NCBI RefSeq assembly: GCF_900182585.1
Contig: NZ_FXTM01000008.1
Location: forward strand, 1 to 63,309
Reading direction: 5' to 3'
DNA length: 63,309 nucleotides
DNA from: Balnearium lithotrophicum
GTDB lineage: Bacteria > Aquificota > Aquificia > Desulfurobacteriales > Desulfurobacteriaceae
The notes under the pieces were generated by a model. It worked only from the letters and a program-made list of their open reading frames with translations. It searched no databases and was not told the origin of the DNA. The position numbers and the translations under genes were made by a program. Below are positions 15,953 through 24,705 of the stretch, piece after piece (within the stretch, counting starts at the first letter, position 1; every line of letters begins with the position of its first letter).

Positions 15953-17437
15953 CTATCTCCCCCAGCTCCAGGGATTTTTCCTCTCCTTTACAGCTGGAAG
16001 TCCTAACTTGTCCCAAATTTCGTCAACTTTCCTCTTTATCCTTTCGTCCATCTCTATATCTGGCGGCCAATCCCTCTGAAAACCTTCACTCTTCCACTTT
16101 CTCGTTGCATCAACTCCCATCTTGCTACCGTAGAATGGAAGGGGTGACGTGTGGTCTAAAGCATCGACAGGCCCCTCTGAGAAGACAATGTCCCTCTTAG
16201 GGTCTACGTTGTTTCCCCACCTCCAGATAACTTCTCCGATATCGTGAACGTTTGTATCCCTGTCAAAAATAACTATGTTTTTTGTAAAGCTCATCTGCCC
16301 CAAACCCCAAAGTGCAGAGATAACCTTCCTTGCGTGTCCAGGATACCTCTTGTCTATGGAAATAAAGGCAAAGTTGTGGAATACCCCTTCAATGGGGAGG
16401 TTCATATCTACTATCTCCGGAAGCTGGGTTTTAAGTAGCGGAAGGAAAATTCTCTCCGTTGCCTTTCCAATGTAACAGTCCTCCATTGGAGGTTTACCAA
16501 CGATTGTTGCAGGATATATGGGATTTCTCCTCCTCGTTATGCACGTGATGTGGAAAACAGGGTAAAAGTCCGGTAATGAGTAGTAACCTGTGTGGTCTCC
16601 AAAAGGACCTTCAAACCTGAACTCCTCAGTATCTACATATCCCTCAAGAACAATCTCTGCATTTGCCGGAACTTCTAAATCAACCGTTTCACACTTAACC
16701 ATTTCAACAGCCTTTCCCCTTATGAATCCGGCAAAGACCATCTCATCAACATCATCGGGAAGTGGGGCTGTAGCCGAGTAGATGACTGCCGGGTCTGAGC
16801 CTATTGCAACGGCAACTGGAAACCTCTTTATTCCCATCCTTTTTGCTTTCCAGAAGTGCTTTGCCCCTACCTTGTGCCAGTGCCAGTGCATTCCCGTTGT
16901 GTTTTTACTGTAAACGTGAAGCCTGTACATTCCGCAGTTTCTCTCACCGGTTTCCGGGTCCTTCGTAAAGACTAAGGGAAGAGTAATAAACCTCCCGCCA
17001 TCCTTAGGCCAGCAGAAGAGAATTGGAAACTTTGTAAGGTCCGGCTTCTCTATGACCTCTTTACAGGGAGCTCTGTTCTTACTTACCTCCTTCGGGAAGA
17101 TGTCAGCTATCTTCTTTAGTTCAACAAGTTTCTTGATTTTATCCACAAAGCCTGTTGGCTTTTCAGGTTTTAGAAGCTTTGCTGCTCTCTTTCCAATCTC
17201 ATCAGGGTCATCCTCAAGGGCCAGTTTCATCCTTCTGTAACTTGCAAAGAGATTTATAGCAACGGGAATATCTCCTCCATCAACATTTTTAAACAGAAGT
17301 GCCGGTCCTCCTGCTTTAACTACTCTATCGGCAATTTCTGTAATTTCCAAGTAGGAGCTGACGGGATAGTCTATTTCTTTCAGCTCTCCCTCTTTCCTCA
17401 ACCTATCTATAAATTCCCTCAAATCCCTGTAGGCCAT
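15953..17437 (-). CDS. ubiD: UbiD-family (de)carboxylase
   Basis: A 494-aa prenylated-FMN-dependent decarboxylase. The family acts in ubiquinone (UbiD) and menaquinone (MqnP) synthesis and on other aromatic acids. The N-terminal YRDLREFIDRLRKEGELKEID start, the prFMN/metal region (NCGMYRLHVYSKNTTGMHWHWHKVGAKH), the glutamate-rich VLEGYVDTEEFRFEGPFGDHTGYYS block and the C-terminal MGVDATRKW segment are intact. With ubiE nearby (24706) and no sign of aerobiosis, a menaquinone role is likely. UbiX, which supplies prFMN, is not in the window. It is transcribed divergently from nif3. Confidence 0.92.
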   Translation of the reverse strand: MAYRDLREFIDRLRKEGELKEIDYPVSSYLEITEIADRVVKAGGPALLFKNVDGGDIPVAINLFASYRRMKLALEDDPDEIGKRAAKLLKPEKPTGFVDKIKKLVELKKIADIFPKEVSKNRAPCKEVIEKPDLTKFPILFCWPKDGGRFITLPLVFTKDPETGERNCGMYRLHVYSKNTTGMHWHWHKVGAKHFWKAKRMGIKRFPVAVAIGSDPAVIYSATAPLPDDVDEMVFAGFIRGKAVEMVKCETVDLEVPANAEIVLEGYVDTEEFRFEGPFGDHTGYYSLPDFYPVFHITCITRRRNPIYPATIVGKPPMEDCYIGKATERIFLPLLKTQLPEIVDMNLPIEGVFHNFAFISIDKRYPGHARKVISALWGLGQMSFTKNIVIFDRDTNVHDIGEVIWRWGNNVDPKRDIVFSEGPVDALDHTSPLPFYGSKMGVDATRKWKSEGFQRDWPPDIEMDERIKRKVDEIWDKLGLPAVKERKNPWSWGR

Positions 17438-17458
17438 TTCTTCCTCTCACTCGATTTT

Positions 17459-17470
17459 GTAGAATTCTAC
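17459..17470. promoter_or_regulatory. Palindrome with back-to-back -10-like elements between ubiD and nif3
   Basis: GTAGAATTCTAC is a perfect 12-bp palindrome in the 51-base gap between divergent ubiD and nif3. It holds TAGAAT, a -10-like hexamer, on both strands. It could be a shared promoter core or an operator; no clear -35 elements are seen. Confidence 0.35.
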
Positions 17471-17488
17471 CACCTTAGGGAGGAAGGT

Positions 17489-18271
17489 ATGGCTAAACTA
17501 AAGGAAATAAAGGATTTTTTGGACTCTGTAATCCCTCTTGAGACTCAGGACAGCTGGGACAACTCAGGCATTCAGTTTGGTGTGAAAGATGCAGAAATTA
17601 AATCCATAGGTTTTGCCCTATCTGTATCAAAGGATGTTATTGAGGAGGCAAAAGAGAAGGGAATTGATTTGCTGATAACCCATCATCCCCTTACAATTTC
17701 CGGACTTAAAAAGTATGCTGATGACCTATACCCTCAAAACCTCCTGATAGAGCTCGTTAAAAACTCAATCTACCTTCTATCACTCCACACGAACTTGGAC
17801 GTTTCTCCCTTTGGTCCAACGGCCATCATAGCCGACTTTTTGGGAATTGAAAGGAGGAGTTCTATCGTTCAGAATCCCCCCTACGGAATTTTAGGGGAGC
17901 TCCCTTCCCCTATCACTCAGAAAGAGCTTCTGAGTAAACTTGTGAAATTTTTACCGAGGGACGTATTTAAAACGGTTCTGTACAGGCCGGACTTTGAAGT
18001 TAAAAGGGTGGCCATTTGTTCCGGAAGTGGCGCTTCATTCATAGACAGAGTCTGCAGTAAGGCCGACGTTTACATTACAGGAGATGTTAAGTACCACGAT
18101 GCTATGAAGGCTCTTGATTTGGGCTTAACCGTATTTGATATGGGCCACTTTGGTACCGAGAGGTTGTTTTTTAAAAAACTAATTTCCGTTCTTTCAGAGA
18201 ACTTTCAGGAGCTTGAGTTCGTTATTTTTGAAGAAAAATCCCCCTTCGAGGTAGTTAAGGATGTTGAATGA
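17489..18271 (+). CDS. Nif3-like dinuclear metal-centre protein
   Basis: A 260-aa protein of the NIF3/YbgI/DUF34 family, which forms hexameric toroids with a dinuclear metal site. DSWDNSGIQFG, LLITHHPLTI (two His ligands, about residue 66) and SLHTNLDVSPFG (His and Asp) supply the metal ligands, and VFDMGHFGTER near the C-terminus closes the site. The family's molecular function is unsettled (proposed GTP cyclohydrolase-like or metal-related roles). It overlaps the next gene by 11 bases; this NIF3-zinc-ribbon pairing recurs in many bacteria. Confidence 0.9.
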   Translation: MAKLKEIKDFLDSVIPLETQDSWDNSGIQFGVKDAEIKSIGFALSVSKDVIEEAKEKGIDLLITHHPLTISGLKKYADDLYPQNLLIELVKNSIYLLSLHTNLDVSPFGPTAIIADFLGIERRSSIVQNPPYGILGELPSPITQKELLSKLVKFLPRDVFKTVLYRPDFEVKRVAICSGSGASFIDRVCSKADVYITGDVKYHDAMKALDLGLTVFDMGHFGTERLFFKKLISVLSENFQELEFVIFEEKSPFEVVKDVE

Positions 18272-18968
18272 AAAGTTGTTGGAGTTTCAGAATAAGGAAA
18301 TTGAGCTTTTGAGATTAAAGACGAAAAAGGAGGAGCTCTTAGAAAGGAAGAGAGAACTCGAGTATGAGACAGGAGAACTTCAAAAACAGATAGACGCGGC
18401 TAAGAGTAAACTTGAAGATAAGAAAAAGGAGCTGAAGGATTTAAAAAACTTCATCTCCTACAAGAAGGAGAGAATTAAAGAACTGGAAAAACAGAAGGAG
18501 AGTGTAAAGAATAGGGAAGAATTCAAAAGGATTCTTAGACAGATAGCCAAAAATGAGGATGAGATAATCAAGACATCTCAACAAATAACAAAGATAGATG
18601 CAGAGATTGAGGCTTTGAAGGATGCATATCAAAAGGTTAAACAGGACGTGTTTCCCAAGATTAATGAAATTTTAGAGGAGTTGAATGAGATTGAGAGTGA
18701 ATCCAAGAGATTGGAGGAGAAAATAGAGAAGGTTAGTGGAGAGATTGAAAAAATGAGGAGGGAGATACCGGAGGGTGACTTGGAGTTCTTTGAAAAGTTG
18801 AAGGGAAAATACAGTGGACTCGTTTTTTCCGATATATCAACTGGTATCTGTGAAGGTTGCGGAATAGCCTATTCTCCGGCTGAGTTTAGGGAGCTCCTAA
18901 GAAGTTTAGAGCCGGGGAAGACAAAGTGTCCTTACTGTGGAAGATTTATATACGCAAAAAACAGATAA
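18261..18968 (+). CDS. Coiled-coil protein with C-terminal zinc ribbon
   Basis: A 235-aa protein. Residues about 5-170 are a long charged coiled-coil hairpin (many Glu/Lys heptads). Residues 190-235 are a zinc ribbon with two CxxC pairs: CEGCG and CPYCG. This matches the C4-type zinc-ribbon family often encoded beside NIF3 proteins; its role is unclear. The frame overlaps nif3, implying coupled translation. Confidence 0.88.
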   Translation: MLNEKLLEFQNKEIELLRLKTKKEELLERKRELEYETGELQKQIDAAKSKLEDKKKELKDLKNFISYKKERIKELEKQKESVKNREEFKRILRQIAKNEDEIIKTSQQITKIDAEIEALKDAYQKVKQDVFPKINEILEELNEIESESKRLEEKIEKVSGEIEKMRREIPEGDLEFFEKLKGKYSGLVFSDISTGICEGCGIAYSPAEFRELLRSLEPGKTKCPYCGRFIYAKNR

Positions 18969-19029
18969 GGTTGTTATTTTTCCACTGTGGCCATAAATTG
19001 AGCTTCAATATACAAAGTTAGGAGGAATT

Positions 19030-19392
19030 ATGTCAGCAGAGGTAATTAAGAAAGCCTCAGAGCTTGCTCAGGCCATTGCAGAGAGTGAGGAGCTTGCAAA
19101 CTTTAGGGCAGCAGAGGCCAAGTTAAGATTAGACCCTGAGGCTATGCAGCTTTTAAACGAGGTTCAGAGGCTTCAGCAGATGGCCCAAATGTCTCAAACT
19201 CCCGAAGCTATGCAGCAGTTGGAGGAGGCCTTTAACAAATTTGCCGAAAATCCAATTGGAAAGGAGTACTTAGAGGCCAACCAAAAGTTTTCACAGATGC
19301 TTGAAACTGTTAATGCTCTCCTTCAGGAAGCCATTGAAGGTCCTAAACAGCACGGTCACGGCTGTTCAGGTTGCTCCGGCTGTAGCTTCTAA
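19030..19392 (+). CDS. YlbF/YmcA-family protein with cysteine-rich tail
   Basis: A 120-aa helical protein with the YlbF-family core (ELAQAIAESEELANFRAAEA; then Met/Gln-rich helices). In Bacillus subtilis related RicA/RicF proteins work with RicT in an Fe-S-bearing complex affecting mRNA processing. Here the C-terminus ends HGHGCSGCSGCSF: three Cys spaced every third residue plus two His, a plausible metal or cluster ligand set. AGGAGG precedes the ATG. No ricT is in this window; mtaB, an Fe-S tRNA enzyme, is far away. Confidence 0.82.
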   Translation: MSAEVIKKASELAQAIAESEELANFRAAEAKLRLDPEAMQLLNEVQRLQQMAQMSQTPEAMQQLEEAFNKFAENPIGKEYLEANQKFSQMLETVNALLQEAIEGPKQHGHGCSGCSGCSF

Positions 19393-19396
19393 TTCC

Positions 19397-19435
19397 GGCG
19401 GCTCTGCCCGCCTTTAATCAAATCCCTTTTTGATT
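19397..19435 (+). terminator. Two consecutive hairpins after the ylbF-like gene
   Basis: GGCGG (19397-19401)/CCGCC (19408-19412) with a 6-base loop and TTT after it, then AATCAAA (19416-19422)/TTTGATT (19429-19435). The first is a probable intrinsic terminator; the second may reinforce it. The following ~80 bases up to the next start hold no other feature I can see. Confidence 0.55.
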
Positions 19436-19518
19436 TAAATCACGGAAAACTCAGCAGTTAATACCATATCTTTTTATTCAGGAAGTTTCAAAGCCATTTA
19501 TACAACAACGGAGAGGTT

Positions 19519-20764
19519 TTGCCAAGAAAGAAAATGCAAAAGTTTTTAGGTTTTGAGAAGTTGAAAAAGTTAATAACTAAATCGGAACTTTCAGAAGAGT
19601 ATAAAAATAAAGTCATCCAAGAACTTGAACATGGCAATTTGTACTTCAATTTCTTTCAACTTTTAGAAAAAAAGTTTCATAGAAATTCAGAAAAAATTTA
19701 TTATTAAATGGTTAAGGTTTTCAATTATATTTGGAATTGTTCTCTATTTTGTCTCTAGAATGGCTGATATTTTTCTACCAATTGATGTAAAGAAAACTCT
19801 TCTTTTAATAGATTTTGGTTTAGTTCTTCCTGCAGGTATCCTTCTTTTTCTGCTAACTTATAGGATTAAAAATGTTAATATTTTAGAACTTTTGTTTTCA
19901 ATCCTTATAATTTTTGTTGGCTTAGTTAATATAATTCAATGCTATTTTCTCCCAGAAGGGAGTAGACAGTGGTTGTTTTTTGGTATATCGCTAATAATCT
20001 TATTTTCATACGCCTTTCAAAGGTTTAAATATGCAATTTTTAGTTCTCTATCCTTATCTCTCTTCTACATTTTAATGGCTGATTTATTTATCAGGTTGGA
20101 TAAAAATACCCTTCTGGCCAATATACTTTTCCTAACCGTTGAAAATCTAATTTCAGTATTTTGTTCCTATCTTAAAGAAAGGACATTTATAAGGGATATT
20201 CTTCTTTCGGTTTTTACGTCCCAATCAAACAATGAGCTGAAAATACTCTCATACATTGATGGTCTAACAGGAATACCAAACAGGAGGTTCTTTGAGGAGC
20301 AGTTTGAACGTGAGTGGAAGAGGGCAATGAGAACAAAGCGTCCTATTTCACTTCTTATGATTGATATAGACTTTTTTAAGAACTTTAACGATACGTTGGG
20401 GCACTTGGAAGGGGATTGGGTTCTAAGGGAAGTTGCCAGAATAATTTCTGAAAATTTGAGAAAGGACATGGATATTGTGGCAAGGTACGGCGGGGAGGAG
20501 TTTGTTGTGGTTCTCCCTGAAACTGATGCCAAAGAGGCTAAGGAGGTAGCTGAAAGGATAAGAAAGGCTATTGAAAGCAGGTGTATAGAGCATCCTTCTT
20601 CCAAGGTTTCCAAGTGTGTAACGGTTAGCATAGGAATAGCAACTATTACTCCAGAGGAAAATCAATCTAAGGAGATTCTTATAAAAAGGGCGGACGAGGC
20701 CCTTTACGAAGCAAAGAGAAAAGGAAGAAATAGAGTGGAAGTCTTTGCAAAAAGTGAAAGTTAA
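19519..20764 (+). pseudogene. Membrane-anchored GGDEF diguanylate cyclase, interrupted by a frameshift
   Basis: Two reading frames appear to be one gene. Frame A starts at TTG 19519 after GGAGAGG and gives ~50 charged helical residues, then stops at 19707. Frame B opens at 19667 and continues through a first membrane helix (FSIIFGIVLYFVS), five more hydrophobic segments and a C-terminal GGDEF domain with the active motif RYGGEEF (about DNA 20485). The first usual start in frame B is ATG 19760, which would cut off helix one and has no ribosome-binding site. The frames meet at a run of seven A's (19667-19673); removing one A yields a continuous ~414-aa protein. It may be a sequencing error, a mutation or slippage. 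The inhibitory RxxD site reads KDMD, so product inhibition may be weak. Confidence 0.65.
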
Positions 20765-20770
20765 GGAGAC

Positions 20771-21424
20771 TTAAATGTTAAACTTTTCTCTGTTTCTCCT
20801 TATGATTTCAATAACCTCTTCATCGGTTGTCTGTGAAAAATCCCTGTAAAATTGACCGACAGCCTGAAAGAATTCAGGAGCGTGAAGGACCACCAATTCA
20901 TCAACCATCTCACGAAACTCGGGGACTTTTTCAGCAGGCATTACTGGAACTGCAAGAATAATTCTGTTTGGATTTTGACGACGAAGTGAAAGAATGGCTG
21001 CCTTTACCGTTAGTCCGGTTGCTATTCCATCATCTACAAGTATAACGTCCCTCCCCTCAATGGGAATCCTCGGAAGGTCTCCCAAGTACTTCTTCTTTCT
21101 CCTCTCAATTTCTAAGAGCTCCTCCTGAACTTTCCTCTTAAGGTACTCCTTAGTAACTCCAAATGTTTCAGCGTAAGGGTTTAAAAGAACGCGGCCGTCC
21201 TCAGTTACAGCTCCAACGGCAAATTCCTCGTTGAATGGAGCTCCAATCTTTCTTGGAAAAACAAGTTCAATTGGAGCTCCCAAAACTTCAGCTATTGGTT
21301 CTGCAACAACAACGCCACCCCTTGGTATTGCAACGACAACAGGGTCAATAAGTGTGTTTCCAAACTTCCCGTATATCTCCCTTGCAAGGAGCTCTCCTGC
21401 CTCTCTCCTGTCTGAAAATACCAT
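20771..21424 (-). CDS. Phosphoribosyltransferase-family protein
   Basis: A 217-aa type I PRTase-fold protein. The PRPP-binding motif VILVDDGIATGLTV is intact (about residue 127), and PRGGVVVAEPIAEVLGAPIELVFPRKIGAP is the N-terminal loop common to this subgroup, whose members are often hypothetical and may be phosphoribosyltransferases or acid hydrolase partners. The acceptor is not evident, so I name only the fold. It is transcribed after nfo, with a 16-base gap. Confidence 0.83.
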   Translation of the reverse strand: MVFSDRREAGELLAREIYGKFGNTLIDPVVVAIPRGGVVVAEPIAEVLGAPIELVFPRKIGAPFNEEFAVGAVTEDGRVLLNPYAETFGVTKEYLKRKVQEELLEIERRKKKYLGDLPRIPIEGRDVILVDDGIATGLTVKAAILSLRRQNPNRIILAVPVMPAEKVPEFREMVDELVVLHAPEFFQAVGQFYRDFSQTTDEEVIEIIRRNREKFNI

Positions 21425-21440
21425 CTCTCCCTCCCGAAAA

Positions 21441-22286
21441 TTACGTTTCTACTAACGAATATAGGAGTTCTATCTCCTCCTTCCAAATTGATGGGTCTAT
21501 CGTTTCAAGGATTAGCGGAATGTCGTTGAGCCTATCGTCGTTCATTATGAACCTAAAGGCATCAATTCCAATGTTTCCCTTCCCGATTGAGTGGTGTCTA
21601 TCAACTCTGCTTCCCAAAGTTGATTTAGCATCGTTCAGGTGCATTCCCTTTAAGTACTCAAACCCAACGATACTTCTAAACTCCTCCATAGTTTTTTCGT
21701 AGGCTTTTTTTGTTCTTATGTCGTACCCCGCTGCAAACATGTGGCACGTATCAAGACACACTCCTATTCTCGACTTATCCTCAACTAACTCGATTATCCT
21801 TGCAAGGTGTTCAAATCTGTAACCGACGTTTGAACCTTGACCTGCCGTGTTTTCAATTACTAAGACAACGTCCTTCGTTCTTGAAACAGCCTCGTTTATC
21901 GAATCTGCAACGACCTTTAAGCAGTCATCCTCTGTGAGCTTCCCAAGGTGGCTTCCTGGGTGGAAGTTCAGATACTTTAGTCCCAATTGATGGCACCTTT
22001 CTATCTCCTCAATAAAGGCTTCAATGGACTTTCTTCTCTTTTCTGGATAGGGATTCCCCAAATTTATTAAGTAGCTGTCGTGAGGTAGAACGTGTTCTGG
22101 CTTTATTTTGACTTTCTTTAAATTCTCCTTAAATTTTAAAATATCCTCATCCTTCAGAGGCTTTGCCTTCCACTGCCTTTGGTTTTTTGTAAAGAGGGCA
22201 AAGGCTCTTGCATTAATACTTTTAGCATTGAGGGGAGCGTTGAAAATTCCTCCTGAAGTGCTGACATGGGCACCGACGAACTTCAA
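21441..22286 (-). CDS. nfo: Deoxyribonuclease IV (AP endonuclease IV)
   Basis: A 281-aa zinc-dependent AP endonuclease of base-excision repair, a TIM barrel with three metals. [14 protein letters not shown] at the N-terminus, [68 protein letters not shown] and the final ILETIDP contain the expected His, Glu and Asp ligands. It begins at TTG 22286 after AGGAGG. Confidence 0.96.
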   Translation of the reverse strand: MKFVGAHVSTSGGIFNAPLNAKSINARAFALFTKNQRQWKAKPLKDEDILKFKENLKKVKIKPEHVLPHDSYLINLGNPYPEKRRKSIEAFIEEIERCHQLGLKYLNFHPGSHLGKLTEDDCLKVVADSINEAVSRTKDVVLVIENTAGQGSNVGYRFEHLARIIELVEDKSRIGVCLDTCHMFAAGYDIRTKKAYEKTMEEFRSIVGFEYLKGMHLNDAKSTLGSRVDRHHSIGKGNIGIDAFRFIMNDDRLNDIPLILETIDPSIWKEEIELLYSLVET

Positions 22287-22315
22287 TTTAACCTCCTTAC
22301 GTTTTGGGGGTATTA

Positions 22316-22630
22316 ATGGCAGAATATATTCAGGTCATAACTACAGTGCCAACAAAGGAAGATGCTGAAAGAATTTCAAGACAGTTGCTTGAGAAAAGAT
22401 TGGCAGCCTGCATCCAAAAGTTTAAGGTTGAGAGCTCCTACCTATGGAAGGGAAAAATTGAAAGAGGGATGGAATATATTCTCTTCATAAAGACTAAAAG
22501 AAGCCTTTACTCAAAGCTTGAAAAGGAGATTCTTTCAATTCACCCTTACGAAGTTCCTGAAATAATTGCACTACCTATAGTTAAAGGTTATTCTGCTTAT
22601 CTTAACTGGATTAACATGGAGCTCCAATAG
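22316..22630 (+). CDS. cutA: CutA-like divalent-cation tolerance protein
   Basis: A 104-aa trimeric ferredoxin-like protein. [43 protein letters not shown] and [13 protein letters not shown] are the CutA hallmarks. Its physiological role is uncertain; it binds copper in some bacteria and resembles PII. I start at ATG 22316 because GGGGG lies five bases upstream. Its stop overlaps the TSUP permease GTG. Confidence 0.93.
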   Translation: MAEYIQVITTVPTKEDAERISRQLLEKRLAACIQKFKVESSYLWKGKIERGMEYILFIKTKRSLYSKLEKEILSIHPYEVPEIIALPIVKGYSAYLNWINMELQ

Positions 22631-23415
22631 TGGAAATTTACTTAATCCTCTTTCTGGTTGGAATCATCTCAGGGTTTGCTGCAGGTCTTTTTGGGATTGG
22701 AGGGGGAGTAATTCTAGTTCCCATTTTCAACTATTTTTTTTCAATGAAGGGTATTCCTGAGGAGATAGGCTTTAAACTCTCCGTTGCTACAAGTCTATCT
22801 GTAATAACGGTTTCAACCCTGTTTACATCAGGGCTTCACATCTTTAAAGGAAAGGTTGAATTTGGAAGAGTTCTAAGGATTCTCCCCTACATCTTCTCAG
22901 GTATTCTCCTTGGAGTTCTTTTTTCCCACCTCGTTTCGGGAAGCTTTCTAAAAAGGTTCTTCGGAGTTTTTTTACTTCTTCTTTCGTTCAAGATACTTAC
23001 TGAAAAGAAAGGAGTCTTAAGGTTTAACTTAAAGGAGTCTGTACTTTTTCCGTTTACTTCACTTCTTTCTGCATTTTTAAGTGCTCTCCTTGGAATAGGT
23101 GGAGGAGTTGTAGTAAATACACTAATGTTTAGTTTTTCTGAGATGGAAGTTAGAACTGTTGTAGCCTTTGCCTCTGTTCTCTCATTTATAAATGCCTTTT
23201 TGGGAACTCTTCTCTACCTTTTAGTGCCTGCAGAGAGGGTTTTAAGTTACCAGGTTGGGTACATATACCTTCCTGCTGCGCTGTTTGTCTCCATAGGAGG
23301 GCTTATAGGTAGCAGACTTGGAGTTAGAATTCTCCACACAGTTGAACAGAAACTATTGAAGAGGCTTTTTGGAGTTCTGCTCTTTTTGATTGGCCTAAGA
23401 ATGTTGATGAAATAA
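22630..23415 (+). CDS. TSUP (TauE/SafE) family anion permease
   Basis: A 261-aa inner-membrane protein with about eight helices in two repeats, each opening with a glycine motif: GFAAGLFGIGGGVILVPIF (about residue 16) and SALLGIGGGVVVNTL (about residue 153). The family exports or imports sulfite, sulfoacetate, taurine-derived or other small anions. A sulfur-oxyanion substrate would suit a sulfur-respiring organism but is not shown by the sequence. GTG start, one-base overlap with cutA. Confidence 0.88.
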   Translation: MEIYLILFLVGIISGFAAGLFGIGGGVILVPIFNYFFSMKGIPEEIGFKLSVATSLSVITVSTLFTSGLHIFKGKVEFGRVLRILPYIFSGILLGVLFSHLVSGSFLKRFFGVFLLLLSFKILTEKKGVLRFNLKESVLFPFTSLLSAFLSALLGIGGGVVVNTLMFSFSEMEVRTVVAFASVLSFINAFLGTLLYLLVPAERVLSYQVGYIYLPAALFVSIGGLIGSRLGVRILHTVEQKLLKRLFGVLLFLIGLRMLMK

Positions 23416-23448
23416 GGCCACGGGGAATTAGAACGTTCCCCCGTGGGC
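23416..23448. terminator. Convergent hairpin between the permease and cytochrome genes
   Basis: GCCACGGGGAA (from 23417) and TTCCCCCGTGG (to 23446) pair with one extra C bulged; the cytochrome's stop codon is in the loop. Located exactly between two converging genes, it probably serves both as a terminator although T-runs are lacking. Confidence 0.5.
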
Positions 23449-24648
23449 ATGACACTCAGTACACTTGTGGCCTGAATTGTGGTTCTGTATGTCAATTGGA
23501 AGTCCAAGACCGTTAACTGGAGAGTAGTCGCTGCTTCCATCGTGACAGGACGCACAGAGTGATGGAGACGTACTCCTGTTGTTTTCAACTGAGGAATCGT
23601 CGTTTTTTACAGGTAGATTCACATAATCGTTCAAATCTGTCGAGTTTTCCAAGTTGTACGTTCTATCCTTGGCCTCTACACTTCCGTAGTACTTCATGTT
23701 TTCAAAGTAGGCCGTCGTTTGGGGGTCAACAATCGTGTACTTGACTTCCTGAGTATTATCAACCTGCTTAACTGGTTTAACAACTGAGAGGGTCTCTCCA
23801 ACTTTTTCAACTATCAATCCATCATTGTTACTTCCGTGGGGATTGTGGCACTGGACACACTCAAGCGGGGAGTGTTCAGTGTGGAAGAGGAGCTCCCCGT
23901 CCAAGTCAACCTGTTTAAACGGTTTTTCCGACGAAAAGCTGTTGTCTCCGTGGTAGTCCCCAGACCACTTCAGACCTACGTCTGGAGGGTTTAGATTCTC
24001 TGAAACTTTTTTATCGGGAGTACCATCACCGTTTGTATCTGCAAGGGGTTCATCCTTAATGGAGCTCCAGGTGTTGGAGTGGCACTTAAGACAGAGTTCC
24101 TGAGTGTTCCTTACTACAGTTCCTCCCAACTTTCCAAAGTCCGTATCCATCTCAACAATTCCGTCCATATCCGGCTGCCAGTGGCAAACTACACAGTCAC
24201 CGTCATCGATTTTTCCGTTTCCGTTAAAGTCGTGGAAGTGTTTCCTATTGGAGGTGTTGGAGTAAAAGTGAAGTTTGTCCATCTGGTCATGACACACAAG
24301 GCACTGTCTCCTCTCACCACTAACTCCGTTAAGACCGTGACAGGCAGAACAGACCTCTATGGAGTTTCTAACTCCAACGTTTTCTACCGCCCTATCTATC
24401 AATTTCTGGTATTTGTCAGCGGAAAACTTTGGAGTTGCCATTGTATGCTTGAAGTTTTGGTGGCATCCTAAACAGTCCCTCTGTCCCCAGCCGTCCCTGT
24501 GGTTTTCCTCCGTTAGATAGGGGCTGCTTGGAACTGCAACGTTTACGCCAAAATCCCTGTAGTGAATATCGGGTTTTGCTATCCCTCCACCTCCCCCACA
24601 TCCGTAGAGGAGGGAAATTCCCCCGGCGATAAGAAGAAGCCTTCTCAC
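23428..24648 (-). CDS. Octahaem c-type cytochrome lipoprotein
   Basis: A 406-aa exported protein. GTG at 24648 follows GGAGG and gives a signal peptide ending in the lipobox SLLYGC, then GGGGG, so it is likely lipid-anchored. Eight CxxCH haem sites follow: CLGCH, CSACH, CLVCH, CVVCH, CLKCH, CVQCH, CASCH, CTECH. Distal His candidates are scattered. Two acidic loops, DFNGNGKIDDGD and DTNGDGTPDKK, resemble calcium-binding EF-hand/dockerin loops. Multihaem lipoproteins of this type carry electrons between the quinone pool and periplasmic or outer reductases. The usual NrfA-type CxxCK is absent, so I do not assign a nitrite or sulfite reductase function. Confidence 0.88.
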   Translation of the reverse strand: MRRLLLIAGGISLLYGCGGGGGIAKPDIHYRDFGVNVAVPSSPYLTEENHRDGWGQRDCLGCHQNFKHTMATPKFSADKYQKLIDRAVENVGVRNSIEVCSACHGLNGVSGERRQCLVCHDQMDKLHFYSNTSNRKHFHDFNGNGKIDDGDCVVCHWQPDMDGIVEMDTDFGKLGGTVVRNTQELCLKCHSNTWSSIKDEPLADTNGDGTPDKKVSENLNPPDVGLKWSGDYHGDNSFSSEKPFKQVDLDGELLFHTEHSPLECVQCHNPHGSNNDGLIVEKVGETLSVVKPVKQVDNTQEVKYTIVDPQTTAYFENMKYYGSVEAKDRTYNLENSTDLNDYVNLPVKNDDSSVENNRSTSPSLCASCHDGSSDYSPVNGLGLPIDIQNHNSGHKCTECHAHGGTF

Positions 24649-24705
24649 ATTACCCTCCACAATTTTGTAAAAAGGGAAAATAATTGATTTAATATGATAT
24701 CAAAA

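Noticed and set aside
23428-24648. Assignment of the octahaem protein as nitrite, hydroxylamine or sulfite reductase
   Set aside because: No CxxCK catalytic haem and no recognisable active-site context.
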